Origin: Pseudomonas kielensis
Lineage (GTDB): Bacteria; Pseudomonadota; Gammaproteobacteria; Pseudomonadales; Pseudomonadaceae
Direction of reading: 5' to 3'
Assembly: GCF_014236655.1 (NCBI RefSeq)
Contig: NZ_JACMYG010000043.1
Coordinates: 1 to 34,499, forward strand
DNA: 34,499 bases
In this document: in pieces, positions 16,081 through 24,008 of the stretch
How positions within the stretch are numbered: position 1 is the first letter of the stretch
Layout of the letters: every line of letters starts with the position of its first letter
Notes under the pieces: model-generated
Told to the model about the DNA's origin: nothing
What the model saw: the letters and a program-made list of their open reading frames with translations, nothing else
The model's database searches: none
Program-made: the position numbers and the translations under genes

Positions 16081-16551
16081 TTACGCCCGCCTGGTGGCCA
16101 TGGTTGCGTAGGCCAGGCCGCTGGTCGGCCCGCCGAGCGTACAGGGCACACCGTCGATTTGTGCGATGAATGCCTCAAGCAAAGACGCCTGCTCGGTACT
16201 GTCGAGGCGCAGGTCACCGGTATACAGATCGACCAGTTCCAGTTGCCAGGCGATCAGCGTCAAACACTCCTTCAATGCGTCAAGTGCCTGGTCATGCAAA
16301 TTGACATGCCCTTGTACCTGGCTGAGTACGGCATGAAGGGAGCGGGCAAACGTACAGATGTCACCCAGCGCCAGGACACCCGCGCGATTGGCCAGGGTGA
16401 GCAGAGTGCCAAGCAGGCAATGGATGGCGTCGGGGTCGTTTTTGATCAGTTGCAGGTGCGCCAGGCACTCTTCTGATTTTGCCAGCAGGGTTTCGGCTTC
16501 AATCAGGAATTCAGGCAGTCGCGGGTTCCAGTTTTTCCGTTCGTTCAACAT
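16081..16551 (-). CDS. hypothetical protein with Hpt-like helical segment
   Basis: A 156-residue, all-helical, cytosolic protein. The stretch IHCLLGTLLTLANRAGVLAL followed by GDICTFARSLHAVLSQ recalls the Hpt helix of CheA-type proteins, where a His in HxxKG is phosphorylated, but the canonical Lys-Gly context is changed to HCLLG. It may be a degenerate phosphotransfer or CheA-P1-like domain. ATG 16551 has GGAG 7 bp upstream. It is divergent from cheV, which hints at a chemotaxis link but does not prove one. Confidence 0.7.
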   Translation of the reverse strand: MLNERKNWNPRLPEFLIEAETLLAKSEECLAHLQLIKNDPDAIHCLLGTLLTLANRAGVLALGDICTFARSLHAVLSQVQGHVNLHDQALDALKECLTLIAWQLELVDLYTGDLRLDSTEQASLLEAFIAQIDGVPCTLGGPTSGLAYATMATRRA

Positions 16552-16983
16552 GCTTTTCTCCACGACTTCAAGTCAGGTAGGGCAATCGGGCGTCGGGTGA
16601 ACGGGGCTAAGTTACTGTCTGTAATTGCACAAAGTCTGTAGGACGGTTCCGGTTTTTCCGGCAAGTTCTTGTCTGTTACGCACAGGACCGCAGCGTTGGC
16701 GGCAGGGGTCGCACAACGAACGACGGCGGCATCGCGTCGTGAGGCTCTCGCTGAATGTTCTGACGGGGGGTAAAGAGGGCCTGGCGGTGGCTCCGCGATC
16801 AACAACAAAAGCCTGACTCCATTCATGCAATGAGAATGGCGTCACATTAATGGCTATTGGATATCACGAATATCAGGCGAGTCCCGATTGCACCTAGGGG
16901 TTTCCCTGATGCTGAACGCAAGGCTGATGGGGCAGGCAGTTCTCGGGGGGCGTTACCCCGGGAGAGATTCATTCAGTAGAGCA

Positions 16984-17010
16984 TGATGCCAATATGACAT
17001 CAATTTTTTT
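16984..17010 (+). terminator. weak intrinsic-terminator-like element upstream of cheV
   Basis: TGATG and CATCA form a 5-bp stem with a 9-nt loop, followed by ATTTTTTT. It points in the cheV direction but lies before the cheV promoter, so it would end some other short transcript. Confidence 0.3.
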
Positions 17011-17031
17011 ACGAAGCCCGTCACTCCAGGG

Positions 17032-17058
17032 TCAAGAAGTGCAGGCAGCCGCCGATAC
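17032..17058 (+). promoter_or_regulatory. sigma-28 (FliA) promoter of cheV
   Basis: TCAA, 15 bp, then GCCGATAC. The -10 element matches the FliA consensus GCCGATAA at 7 of 8 positions, and the spacing from the -35 block equals the consensus (TAAA-N15). It ends 39 bp before the cheV ATG. Confidence 0.7.
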
Positions 17059-17097
17059 CTTGCCTGAGTGAATTCAATGGTAAACCCAGGAGTCATA

Positions 17098-18033
17098 ATG
17101 GCCGGCATTCTCGACACGGTAGATCAACGCACCCAACTGGTGGGTGAGAATCGCCTGGAAATCCTCATGTTCCGCCTGGCCGGTCGGCAGTTGTTCGCGA
17201 TCAACGTCTTCAAGGTGCAGGAAGTCCTGCAACTGCCCAAGCTGACCCTGATGCCCCATCGTCATCCGTTTGTCTGTGGTGTGGTCAATCTGCGTGGCCA
17301 GACCCTGCCCGTGATCGACTTGTCCCAGGCCATCGGCATGCGCCCGTTGGTGCCAGGCCCCAACAGCACGATTATCGTCACCGAGTACAACCGCTCGGTG
17401 CAGGCGTTCCTGGTCGGCGGTGTGGACCGCATTGTCAACATGAACTGGGAAGCCATTCTGCCGCCCCCCACCAGCGCTGGCCGCCAGCATTACCTGACCG
17501 CCATCAGCAAAGTCGATGAACAACTGGTGGAAATCATCGACGTCGAAAAAGTCCTCGCCGAGATCGTGCCCTACAGCACCAAGGTCTCGCGCGAGAAACT
17601 CGAGGACCCGGTGCTCGAGCGTGCCCGCCATCGTGAGGTGTTGCTGGTGGACGACTCTAACGTGGCGCTGGCGCAGATGCGCGACACCCTCAGCCAGTTG
17701 GGGGTGAAAATGCACATTGCCAGCGACGGCCTGAAGGCCCTGAAACTGCTCAAGAGCTGGGCCGACAGTGGGGTGGAGATGACCGAGAAGCTGCTGATGG
17801 TCTTCACCGACGCGGAAATGCCGGAAATGGACGGCTATCGCCTGACCACCGAGATCCGCAACGATCCGCGTTTGCGGGGGCTGTACGTGGTGCTGCACAC
17901 CTCGCTGTCCGGCAGTTTCAACGAGTCGATGGTGAAGAAGGTCGGTTGCGACAACTTCCTCTCCAAGTTCCAGCCCGACAAACTGGTCGATGTGGTGCGC
18001 CAACGGTTAATGCTCGACGAAGTCCCGGCCTGA
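17098..18033 (+). CDS. cheV: chemotaxis coupling protein CheV
   Basis: A 311-residue fusion of a CheW-like coupling domain (about 15-165) and a receiver domain (about 180-305). It links chemoreceptors to CheA and can be phosphorylated for adaptation. CheW features include FAINVFKVQEVLQLPKLTLM and VVNLRGQTLPVIDL. The receiver has REVLLVDDSNVAL, phospho-acceptor Asp238 in VFTDAEMPEMDGYRLT and Lys in FLSKFQPD. ATG 17098 (MAGILDTVDQRTQ) has AGGAG about 7 bp upstream; the upstream ATG at 17068 adds a leader outside the family. Motility-linked control by sigma-28 is suggested. Confidence 0.93.
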   Translation: MAGILDTVDQRTQLVGENRLEILMFRLAGRQLFAINVFKVQEVLQLPKLTLMPHRHPFVCGVVNLRGQTLPVIDLSQAIGMRPLVPGPNSTIIVTEYNRSVQAFLVGGVDRIVNMNWEAILPPPTSAGRQHYLTAISKVDEQLVEIIDVEKVLAEIVPYSTKVSREKLEDPVLERARHREVLLVDDSNVALAQMRDTLSQLGVKMHIASDGLKALKLLKSWADSGVEMTEKLLMVFTDAEMPEMDGYRLTTEIRNDPRLRGLYVVLHTSLSGSFNESMVKKVGCDNFLSKFQPDKLVDVVRQRLMLDEVPA

Positions 18034-18057
18034 TAACCCGAGGCCCTGCTCGCGGTC

Positions 18058-18092
18058 CCAACGCCACGAAATTCGCGCCCGCCAGGCGTTGG
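18058..18092 (+). terminator. hairpin after cheV
   Basis: CCAACGCC and GGCGTTGG are perfect 8-bp arms with a 19-nt loop, 24 bp past the cheV stop. There is no U-run, so intrinsic termination is uncertain. Confidence 0.35.
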
Positions 18093-18163
18093 CACCCGAC
18101 CGGCCTTTGATTCGGCGATCAAGCTCGTATAGGGTGGCGTTTTTGTCCATCAGGGAGCTGGCC

Positions 18164-18970
18164 ATGTTGCGTCTGAGCGCGCTGTACCGTTATCCACTCA
18201 AGTCCGCCAAGGGTGAAGTCCTGCAACAGGCGCACCTGGACAAGCTGGGGCTGGCCGGTGACCGCCGCTGGATGCTGGTGGACGAGGCCAGTGGGCGGTT
18301 TCTGACTCAGCGGGCAGTGGCGGCGATGAGCCAATTGTCGGCCCTGTGGAATGCCACCGGCGGCCTGACACTGGCGGCGCCCGGGCATTCGCCGATTGAG
18401 GTGGCCCTGCCGGTGGACGACGCGCAACTGCGTGGCGTGACGATCTGGCGCGACACCTTGCGGGTGCCTGATGCCGGTGACGCCGCGGCCGCCTGGGTCA
18501 GCGCGTTCATTGGCAAGCCCACGCGCCTGGTGCAAGTCCCCGAGGCGTTGGCCCGGACCACCCAGGCAGGCTACGGCAAGGATGACGATAAAGTCGCCTT
18601 CGCCGATGGCTTTCCCCTGCTGTTGATTGGCCAGGCGTCGCTCGATGACTTGGTGCAACGGGTTGGTCGGCCCCTGGAGATGCTCAGGTTCCGGCCCAAC
18701 CTGGTGATCGAGGGCAGCGAAGCGTTTGCCGAAGACAGCTGGAAGCGGATTCGCATTGGCGATGTCGAGTTCCGTGTGGTCAAGCCGTGCTCGCGCTGCA
18801 TCCTGACCACCATCGACCCGCAGACCGGTGAGCGCAGCGCTGACCGCGAGCCACTGGCAACCTTGCAAAAGTACCGCACCCAAGATGACGGCGCGATGTT
18901 CGGGCAGAACCTGGTCAACGATGGTGATGGTCGGCTGGAAGTCGGCATGCCGGTGACGATTCTCGAATAA
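18164..18970 (+). CDS. MOSC-domain protein (YcbX/mARC-like)
   Basis: A 268-residue protein with an N-terminal MOSC_N beta-barrel (LSALYRYPLKSAKGE) and a C-terminal MOSC domain. The strictly conserved Cys of the family is in VKPCSRCILTTIDPQTG, where it ligates the molybdenum of Moco. YcbX and mARC relatives reduce N-hydroxylated compounds. It lacks the ferredoxin domain that E. coli YcbX carries at its C-terminus, so an external electron donor is expected. ATG 18164 has GGGAG 7 bp upstream. It shares dependence on molybdenum cofactor with the mob/moa/moe genes 6 kb away. Confidence 0.88.
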   Translation: MLRLSALYRYPLKSAKGEVLQQAHLDKLGLAGDRRWMLVDEASGRFLTQRAVAAMSQLSALWNATGGLTLAAPGHSPIEVALPVDDAQLRGVTIWRDTLRVPDAGDAAAAWVSAFIGKPTRLVQVPEALARTTQAGYGKDDDKVAFADGFPLLLIGQASLDDLVQRVGRPLEMLRFRPNLVIEGSEAFAEDSWKRIRIGDVEFRVVKPCSRCILTTIDPQTGERSADREPLATLQKYRTQDDGAMFGQNLVNDGDGRLEVGMPVTILE

Positions 18971-18988
18971 CCCCCTGGGCGCAGAACG

Positions 18989-19023
18989 AAAAATGCCCGT
19001 GTCTCAGGACACGGGCATTTTTT
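18989..19023. terminator. strong bidirectional intrinsic terminator
   Basis: AAATGCCCGTGTC pairs perfectly with GACACGGGCATTT around a TCAG tetraloop, flanked by A-run and T-run. It lies between the MOSC gene (plus) and ppnP (minus) and can serve both. Confidence 0.92.
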
Positions 19024-19038
19024 GTGCCGCGCTGGCGC

Positions 19039-19323
19039 TTAGCCGCGGTATTCGCACAGGTAGGCGCTGTCGACCGCCACTTTGAGCTGGAACTTGCTGT
19101 TGGCCGGAACATTGAACTGGCTGCCGGCAGCGAAGGTTTGCCAATCGTCGCTGTCCGGCAGTTTAACGGTCAGGGCACCCGAGACCACATGCATGATTTC
19201 ACGCTGGCTGGTGCCGAACTCGTATTCGCCCGCCGCCATGACGCCAATAGTGGCCGGACCTTCGGCAGTGCCGAAAGCAATCGACTTGACGGTGCCGTCG
19301 AAGTACTCGTTGACTTTGAACAT
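19039..19323 (-). CDS. ppnP: pyrimidine/purine nucleoside phosphorylase PpnP
   Basis: A 94-residue single-domain cupin, the usual length of the PpnP (DUF1255/YaiE) family. It splits nucleosides with phosphate into base and ribose-1-phosphate. Family landmarks are MFKVNEYFDGTVKSIAF, GVMAAGEYEFGTSQREIMHV and the C-terminal FNVPANSKFQLKV. ATG 19323 has GAGGAA 7 bp upstream. The frame extends upstream but loses conservation. Confidence 0.93.
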   Translation of the reverse strand: MFKVNEYFDGTVKSIAFGTAEGPATIGVMAAGEYEFGTSQREIMHVVSGALTVKLPDSDDWQTFAAGSQFNVPANSKFQLKVAVDSAYLCEYRG

Positions 19324-19397
19324 GGGCGATTCCTCGAAAAGGGCTAAAAAAGGCTGGCCAGTATGCACAAGGCCTTTTCGCCCGTCACCTGTTGCAG

Positions 19398-19946
19398 TCA
19401 AGGAGTGGCGGGCAGGCTCAACGGTAATAAACGGGCGGTATTGCGCGCATCCTCCAGCGCCCGATGCTGTTGCCCGCTGAACTGCAGGCCGGCCAGTTGC
19501 AGGGCCGCGTTGAGGCCCAGTGGCCGTTCCAGTCGACGGGCCTTGGCGAAGCGCTGCTTGAGATTGATGTGCGGCACCCGGCTCAGGACGCTGTCGAGTT
19601 GCAGGCGCTGCCATTCCTGGAGCAACTGTTTGCGATCGTAGTCGCCCCAACTGGCCCAGCCCTCCAGGCGGCTGTGATGCTGGCCCAGCCAGTGTTCAAA
19701 CTGCAGCCAGACGTCTGCCAGCGGTTGGGCCGCGTCGATGTTGGCCTGGGTGATATGGGTCAGCTCCCGACAAAAAGGGGTCAACAAGGGGCGTCGCAAC
19801 GGCCGGACGAAGCGCTGGAAGTGATCCAGCTCGCGGCCCTGGCGATTGACCAGGGTGGCACCGATTTCAATGATTTCCATCTCTTCGACCGGCCAGCCGC
19901 CGTCATCAGTTGTCGCTTCAAGATCAATTACCAGCCAATGAGGCAT
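19398..19946 (-). CDS. DEDDh 3'-5' exonuclease (ERI1/KapD-like)
   Basis: A 182-residue exonuclease domain protein. Metal ligands Asp8 and Glu10 are in VIDLEATTDD. A third Asp is in WGDYDRKQLLQE, and the His-Asp pair in HRALEDARNTARLL completes the DEDDh set. The inserted WPVEEMEIIEIGA and LTHITQANIDAA segments match the ERI1-like subgroup that trims RNA or DNA ends. ATG 19946 has AGGAAA about 6 bp upstream. It lies just after atuF on the same strand but is unrelated in function. Confidence 0.9.
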   Translation of the reverse strand: MPHWLVIDLEATTDDGGWPVEEMEIIEIGATLVNRQGRELDHFQRFVRPLRRPLLTPFCRELTHITQANIDAAQPLADVWLQFEHWLGQHHSRLEGWASWGDYDRKQLLQEWQRLQLDSVLSRVPHINLKQRFAKARRLERPLGLNAALQLAGLQFSGQQHRALEDARNTARLLPLSLPATP

Positions 19947-20016
19947 CACAGCTTTCCTGGTATCCGCGTACTGATGAAGCTGAGCGTAGCCAACCCCGGC
20001 GGTTCCGCCTAGGGGC

Positions 20017-21978
20017 TTATTCAACCTCCAATAAAATCTGACGATTTTTCACCTGGTCGCCGGGTCCGACCTGCAAGCGTTTGATCACGCCGTCGATACC
20101 GGCCTTGAGCGGGTGTTCCATCTTCATGGCCTCCAGCACCAGGAGCAACTGGCCCTTGCGGACCTGTGCGCCTTCGCTGACCAGCACGTCGACGATCGCC
20201 CCGTCCATCGGCGCTTTCAGGGTCCCGCAACTGGCGCTGGCCTGGCCGCGAACCGGTGCCAGGGTCTGGTCCTGCAGCACCAGGGCGCCAGGGCGGGTGC
20301 CTAGCCAGAGCTGGCCGTGGGCCAAGGCATAGGCACAGCGCCGACGGATGCCATCGAGCTCCAGATAGACTGAATGCGGGCTGATCTCCAACACCGTCAG
20401 GTGCAGTGTTTGCGCGGCCACTTCAATGCTCAACCGACCCTCGGCCAGCACCGTTACTTGCGCGGGCCAACGGGCATCCTGCAGGCCGATCTGCTGTTGC
20501 AGCGGGGCACTGGCATTGTTGCGCCAGCCCGTCAGCCCGGCGCTGTGTACCTGGGCGGACTGCTGATAGAACAAAGCCGCGGCGATCGCCAATTCTTCGG
20601 CGCTGGGGACGTGGGGGTGCAGGCTTGGGTGAGCGCTGAAATGCTCGGGGATAAAGCCGGTGCTGAACTCGCCGCTGATGAACTGCGGATGGTCCAGCAG
20701 GGCGGCGAGCAAGCGCTGATTGGTCTGCACCCCCAGCAGGACCGTGTCTTCGACAGCCCGCACCAGTTTGCGCCGGGCCTCTTCGCGGGTGGCGCCGTAG
20801 GCGATGATTTTTCCCAGCATGGGGTCGTAGAAGGGGCTGACCTGCTGCCCTTCGAGCAGGCCATGGTCAATGCGCACCCCCGCTTGCAGGGCCGGCAACC
20901 AGTGGTGGATACGCCCGGTCTGTGGCATGAACGCCTGCGCCGGGTCCTCGGCATACAGGCGCACCTCCATGGCATGGCCCTTGAGCTCGACCTGTTCCTG
21001 GCGCAGTGGCAGGGGCAATCCGGCGGCGACCTGCAGTTGCCAGGCCACCAGGTCGAGGCCGGTGATCAGCTCGGTGACCGGATGCTCGACCTGCAACCGG
21101 GTGTTCATTTCCAGGAAGTAAAAGTGTCCACGGCTGTCGAGCAGAAACTCCACAGTGCCGGCGCCGACGTAGTCGACCGCGCGCGCCGCCTTGAGTGCGG
21201 CTTCGCCCATGGCCTGGCGCAGCGCTGGGGTCATCACCGGGCAAGGCGCCTCTTCGATGACTTTCTGATGGCGGCGCTGGATGGAGCAGTCACGCTCGCC
21301 GAGATAGATCAGGTGGCCGTGCTGGTCGCCGAACAACTGGATTTCAACGTGACGCGGAGCGATCAGCGCCTGCTCCAGAATCAGCTCGGCACTGCCAAAG
21401 GCATTCAGGGCTTCGGAGCGCGCAGTGCGCAGTTGCTCCAGTAGCTGGCCAGCCTCGTGCACCAGGCGCATGCCGCGTCCACCACCGCCGGCGCTGGCCT
21501 TGATCATCAACGGATAGCCGATGCGCTCGGCTTCGCGCGCCAGGGTCTGATCGTCCTGCTCCGCGCCCTGGTAGCCGGCGATGCACGGCACGCCGGCGGC
21601 AAGCATGGCGACTTTCGACAGGCGTTTGCTGCCCATCAGTTCGATGGCCTCGGGGCTTGGGCCGATAAAGGTCAACCCGGCGTCGGCGCAGGCTTGGGCG
21701 AACGGCGCGTTTTCCGAAAGGAAACCATAGCCAGGGTGGATCGCGTCGGCCCCGCTGCGCCGTGCGGCGTCGAGGATCGCCTGGGCATTGAGGTAGGACT
21801 GGGCCACCGCCGCAGGGCCGATATGCACGGCTTCGTCGGCCAGTTGCACATGCAGGGCGTCGGCGTCGGCGTCGCTGAAGACGGCCACTGTGCGATAGCC
21901 CAGGGCCTGGGCGGTGCGCTGGATACGGCAGGCAATTTCACCGCGGTTGGCGATGAGGATTTTGCGCAGAGTGGGCAT
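20017..21978 (-). CDS. atuF: geranyl-CoA carboxylase alpha (biotin-containing) subunit AtuF
   Basis: Carboxylates biotin with ATP and bicarbonate and hands CO2 to AtuC, forming isohexenylglutaconyl-CoA from geranyl-CoA. It is 653 residues. Biotin carboxylase occupies about 1-445 (KILIANRGEIACRI, ATP-grasp glycine loop KASAGGGGRGMR, FLEMNTRLQVEHPVTE). A linker follows, and the biotinyl domain has its attachment Lys619 in LVLEAMKMEHPLKAG. By architecture alone it could be a methylcrotonyl- or acetyl-CoA carboxylase; the operon with AtuA, AtuC and AtuR points to geranyl-CoA. It starts 54 bp after atuE and is the last gene of the cluster here. Confidence 0.88.
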   Translation of the reverse strand: MPTLRKILIANRGEIACRIQRTAQALGYRTVAVFSDADADALHVQLADEAVHIGPAAVAQSYLNAQAILDAARRSGADAIHPGYGFLSENAPFAQACADAGLTFIGPSPEAIELMGSKRLSKVAMLAAGVPCIAGYQGAEQDDQTLAREAERIGYPLMIKASAGGGGRGMRLVHEAGQLLEQLRTARSEALNAFGSAELILEQALIAPRHVEIQLFGDQHGHLIYLGERDCSIQRRHQKVIEEAPCPVMTPALRQAMGEAALKAARAVDYVGAGTVEFLLDSRGHFYFLEMNTRLQVEHPVTELITGLDLVAWQLQVAAGLPLPLRQEQVELKGHAMEVRLYAEDPAQAFMPQTGRIHHWLPALQAGVRIDHGLLEGQQVSPFYDPMLGKIIAYGATREEARRKLVRAVEDTVLLGVQTNQRLLAALLDHPQFISGEFSTGFIPEHFSAHPSLHPHVPSAEELAIAAALFYQQSAQVHSAGLTGWRNNASAPLQQQIGLQDARWPAQVTVLAEGRLSIEVAAQTLHLTVLEISPHSVYLELDGIRRRCAYALAHGQLWLGTRPGALVLQDQTLAPVRGQASASCGTLKAPMDGAIVDVLVSEGAQVRKGQLLLVLEAMKMEHPLKAGIDGVIKRLQVGPGDQVKNRQILLEVE

Positions 21979-22032
21979 GGTCGGATTCCCATTGGTGAGT
22001 GCGGAGTCTGTAAGGGCCTGCTCGCGATGCGT

Positions 22033-22830
22033 TCAGGGCGCCCAACCCGGTTTGCGTTTCTGGATAAAAGCCAGGGTGCCCTCGACGCCTTCTGCGCCTG
22101 TCACTGCCGCGCTGAACCACTGCGCGGCCTGGTCGAGCAAGGGCCCCAGCGGTTGTTCGGTGCTGGCCAGTAGCAGGGCCTTGGTCGCGGCATTGGCCTC
22201 CGGCGCGCAGCACAGGACGTGCTCGAGTACCGCGTCCAGGCGTTCGGCCAAGGCTTGCGCGTCCTGTTCGACAAAATGCACCAGGCCCAGACGTCGTGCC
22301 TCGTGCCCATCAAAACGTGCCGCCGTCAGGGCCAGGCGTCGGGCCTGGGTCAGGCCGATACGCCGGACCACAAAGGGCGCGATCTGCGCCGGCAGCAGCC
22401 CCAGGCTGGTTTCCGGCAGGCCGAATTGCGCCTGGTGGTCGGCCAGGGCGATGTCGCTGACACAGGCCAGGCCCAGGCCGCCGCCGAGCACCGCACCCTG
22501 CAGCACGCAGATCAGCACTTGCGGCGCGTGCTGGGCCTCCTCCAGCAACGCGCCGAAGGCCCGGTTCAGCTCACGGTAAGCGTCTGCACCCTGGGCTCGG
22601 GCGTTGGCCATGTCTTTCAAGTCGCCGCCGGCACAGAAATGCCCGCCGGCGCCGCCCAGCACCAACGCGCGTACCTGGCGGTCATCGCGCACAGCCGCCA
22701 GCACGGCACGCAACTCGGCGACCATCTGCAGGCTCATGGCGTTACGGCAATCGGCGCGGTTCAGGGTGATGTGCAGCACGCCGCTGTGCAGGTCCAGCAA
22801 CAGGGTCTGGCAATCGGGCAGGGGGCTCAT
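22033..22830 (-). CDS. atuE: isohexenylglutaconyl-CoA hydratase AtuE
   Basis: Crotonase-fold hydratase, 265 residues. It adds water to the carboxylated intermediate in acyclic terpene breakdown. The oxyanion-hole motifs are visible in GGHFCAGGDLKDMA and QGAVLGGGLGLA, and the catalytic-side loop is at FGLPETSLGLLP. ATG 22830 overlaps the atuD stop by 4 bp (ATGA), which fixes the start and shows coupling. Confidence 0.88.
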   Translation of the reverse strand: MSPLPDCQTLLLDLHSGVLHITLNRADCRNAMSLQMVAELRAVLAAVRDDRQVRALVLGGAGGHFCAGGDLKDMANARAQGADAYRELNRAFGALLEEAQHAPQVLICVLQGAVLGGGLGLACVSDIALADHQAQFGLPETSLGLLPAQIAPFVVRRIGLTQARRLALTAARFDGHEARRLGLVHFVEQDAQALAERLDAVLEHVLCCAPEANAATKALLLASTEQPLGPLLDQAAQWFSAAVTGAEGVEGTLAFIQKRKPGWAP

Positions 22831-23984
22831 TTTTTCTTCCCGGGCAGGGTGCCCATCAGCTTGCAGATGATCCCCAGCATGATTTCGTCGGCACCGCCGC
22901 CGATCGACACCAGGCGCACGTCGCGGTAGGCGCGGGCCACCGGGTTGTCCCACATGAAGCCCATGCCGCCCCAGTACTGCAGGCAACTGTCGCTGACTTC
23001 CCGGCCCAGGCGACCGGCCTTGAGCTTGGCCATGGACGCCAGTCGGGTGACGTCCTGGCCTTTGACGTACTGCTCGGTGGCCTGATAGACCAGCGCCCGC
23101 AGGCACTCGATCTCGGTGGACAGTTCGGCGAGACGGAAGTGGATGACCTGGTTGTCGATCAGGGCATTGCCGAAGGTCTTGCGTTCCTTGCAGTACTCGA
23201 TGGTGCTGTCGACGCAGTACTCCAGGCCCTTGATCATGTTGGCCGCGCCGAACAGGCGTTCTTCCTGGAACTGCAGCATCTGCATCATGAACCCGGCCCC
23301 TTCGTGGCCGATGCGGTTACGTTGCGGCACGCGCACGTCATCGAAGAATACCTGGGCGGTTTCCGAGCTGCGCATGCCCAGTTTGTCCAGGTGCGAACCG
23401 AGGCTGACGCCAGGCGTGTTCATCGGCACCATGATCAGCGACTTGTTGATGTGCGCCTTGTCGTCCGAGGTGTTGGCCAGCAGGCAGATGAAGTCGGCAC
23501 TTGGCGAGTTGGTGATCCACATCTTGCTGCCATTGATCACGTAGTCATCGCCGTCCTTGCGCGCGGTGGTCTTCAACCCGGCGACATCGGACCCGGCGCC
23601 GACTTCCGAGACGCCAATGCAGCCGACCTGTTCGCCGCTGATGGCCGGGCGCAGGAATTCCTCGCGCAGCTCATCGGAGCCAAAGCGCGCCAGCGCCGGG
23701 GTGCACATGTCGGTCTGTACGCCGATGGACATGGGAATCCCGCCGCAATGAATGGTGCCGAACTCTTCGGCCGCGACGATCGAATAGCTGTAGTCCAGGC
23801 CCATGCCGCCGAATTTTTCCGGTTTGCTGATACCCAGCAGACCCAGCTCGCCGGCCTGGCGAAAAATCTCATGGATCGGGAAGCGCCCGGCCTTCTCCCA
23901 CTCATCGACGTAGGGGTTGATCTGGCTGTCGACAAACTGGCGCACAGTGCGGCGCAGGGCTTCGTGTTCCTGGGTAAAGATCAT
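22827..23984 (-). CDS. atuD: citronellyl-CoA dehydrogenase AtuD
   Basis: FAD-dependent acyl-CoA dehydrogenase of 385 residues, introducing the cis/trans-2,3 double bond of citronellyl-CoA. Family motifs include GCIGVSEVGAGSDVAGLKTT, YVINGSKMWITN and the C-terminal YWGGMGFMWDNPVARAYRDV. ATG 23984 has an excellent ribosome-binding site (AAAGGAGA). By sequence it belongs to the family that also includes isovaleryl-CoA dehydrogenases, so the specificity rests on context. Confidence 0.87.
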   Translation of the reverse strand: MIFTQEHEALRRTVRQFVDSQINPYVDEWEKAGRFPIHEIFRQAGELGLLGISKPEKFGGMGLDYSYSIVAAEEFGTIHCGGIPMSIGVQTDMCTPALARFGSDELREEFLRPAISGEQVGCIGVSEVGAGSDVAGLKTTARKDGDDYVINGSKMWITNSPSADFICLLANTSDDKAHINKSLIMVPMNTPGVSLGSHLDKLGMRSSETAQVFFDDVRVPQRNRIGHEGAGFMMQMLQFQEERLFGAANMIKGLEYCVDSTIEYCKERKTFGNALIDNQVIHFRLAELSTEIECLRALVYQATEQYVKGQDVTRLASMAKLKAGRLGREVSDSCLQYWGGMGFMWDNPVARAYRDVRLVSIGGGADEIMLGIICKLMGTLPGKKK

Positions 23985-24008
23985 TTTTATTGTTCTCCTT
24001 TGGCCGGA

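Larger units (their letters stand above)
16552..17097. other. 545-bp divergent region before cheV
   Basis: No convincing protein gene. From left to right I see a 15-bp inverted repeat at 16860-16874 (GATAT-CACGA-ATATC), a GC-rich hairpin at 16941-16965, a weak terminator-like hairpin with seven T at 16984-17010, and the sigma-28-like promoter at 17032-17058. Short minus-strand ORFs at 16545-16845 lack coding character. Confidence 0.5.

Noticed and set aside
16545..16845. Small minus-strand frames of 77 and 93 codons
   Set aside because: Arg/Ser/Pro-rich translations without a ribosome-binding site; one overlaps the start of the Hpt-like gene.
17074..18003. 309-codon minus-strand open frame
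   Set aside because: Exact shadow of cheV.
20374..21444. 356-codon plus-strand open frame
   Set aside because: Lies wholly antisense to atuF, which has unambiguous biotin carboxylase motifs.
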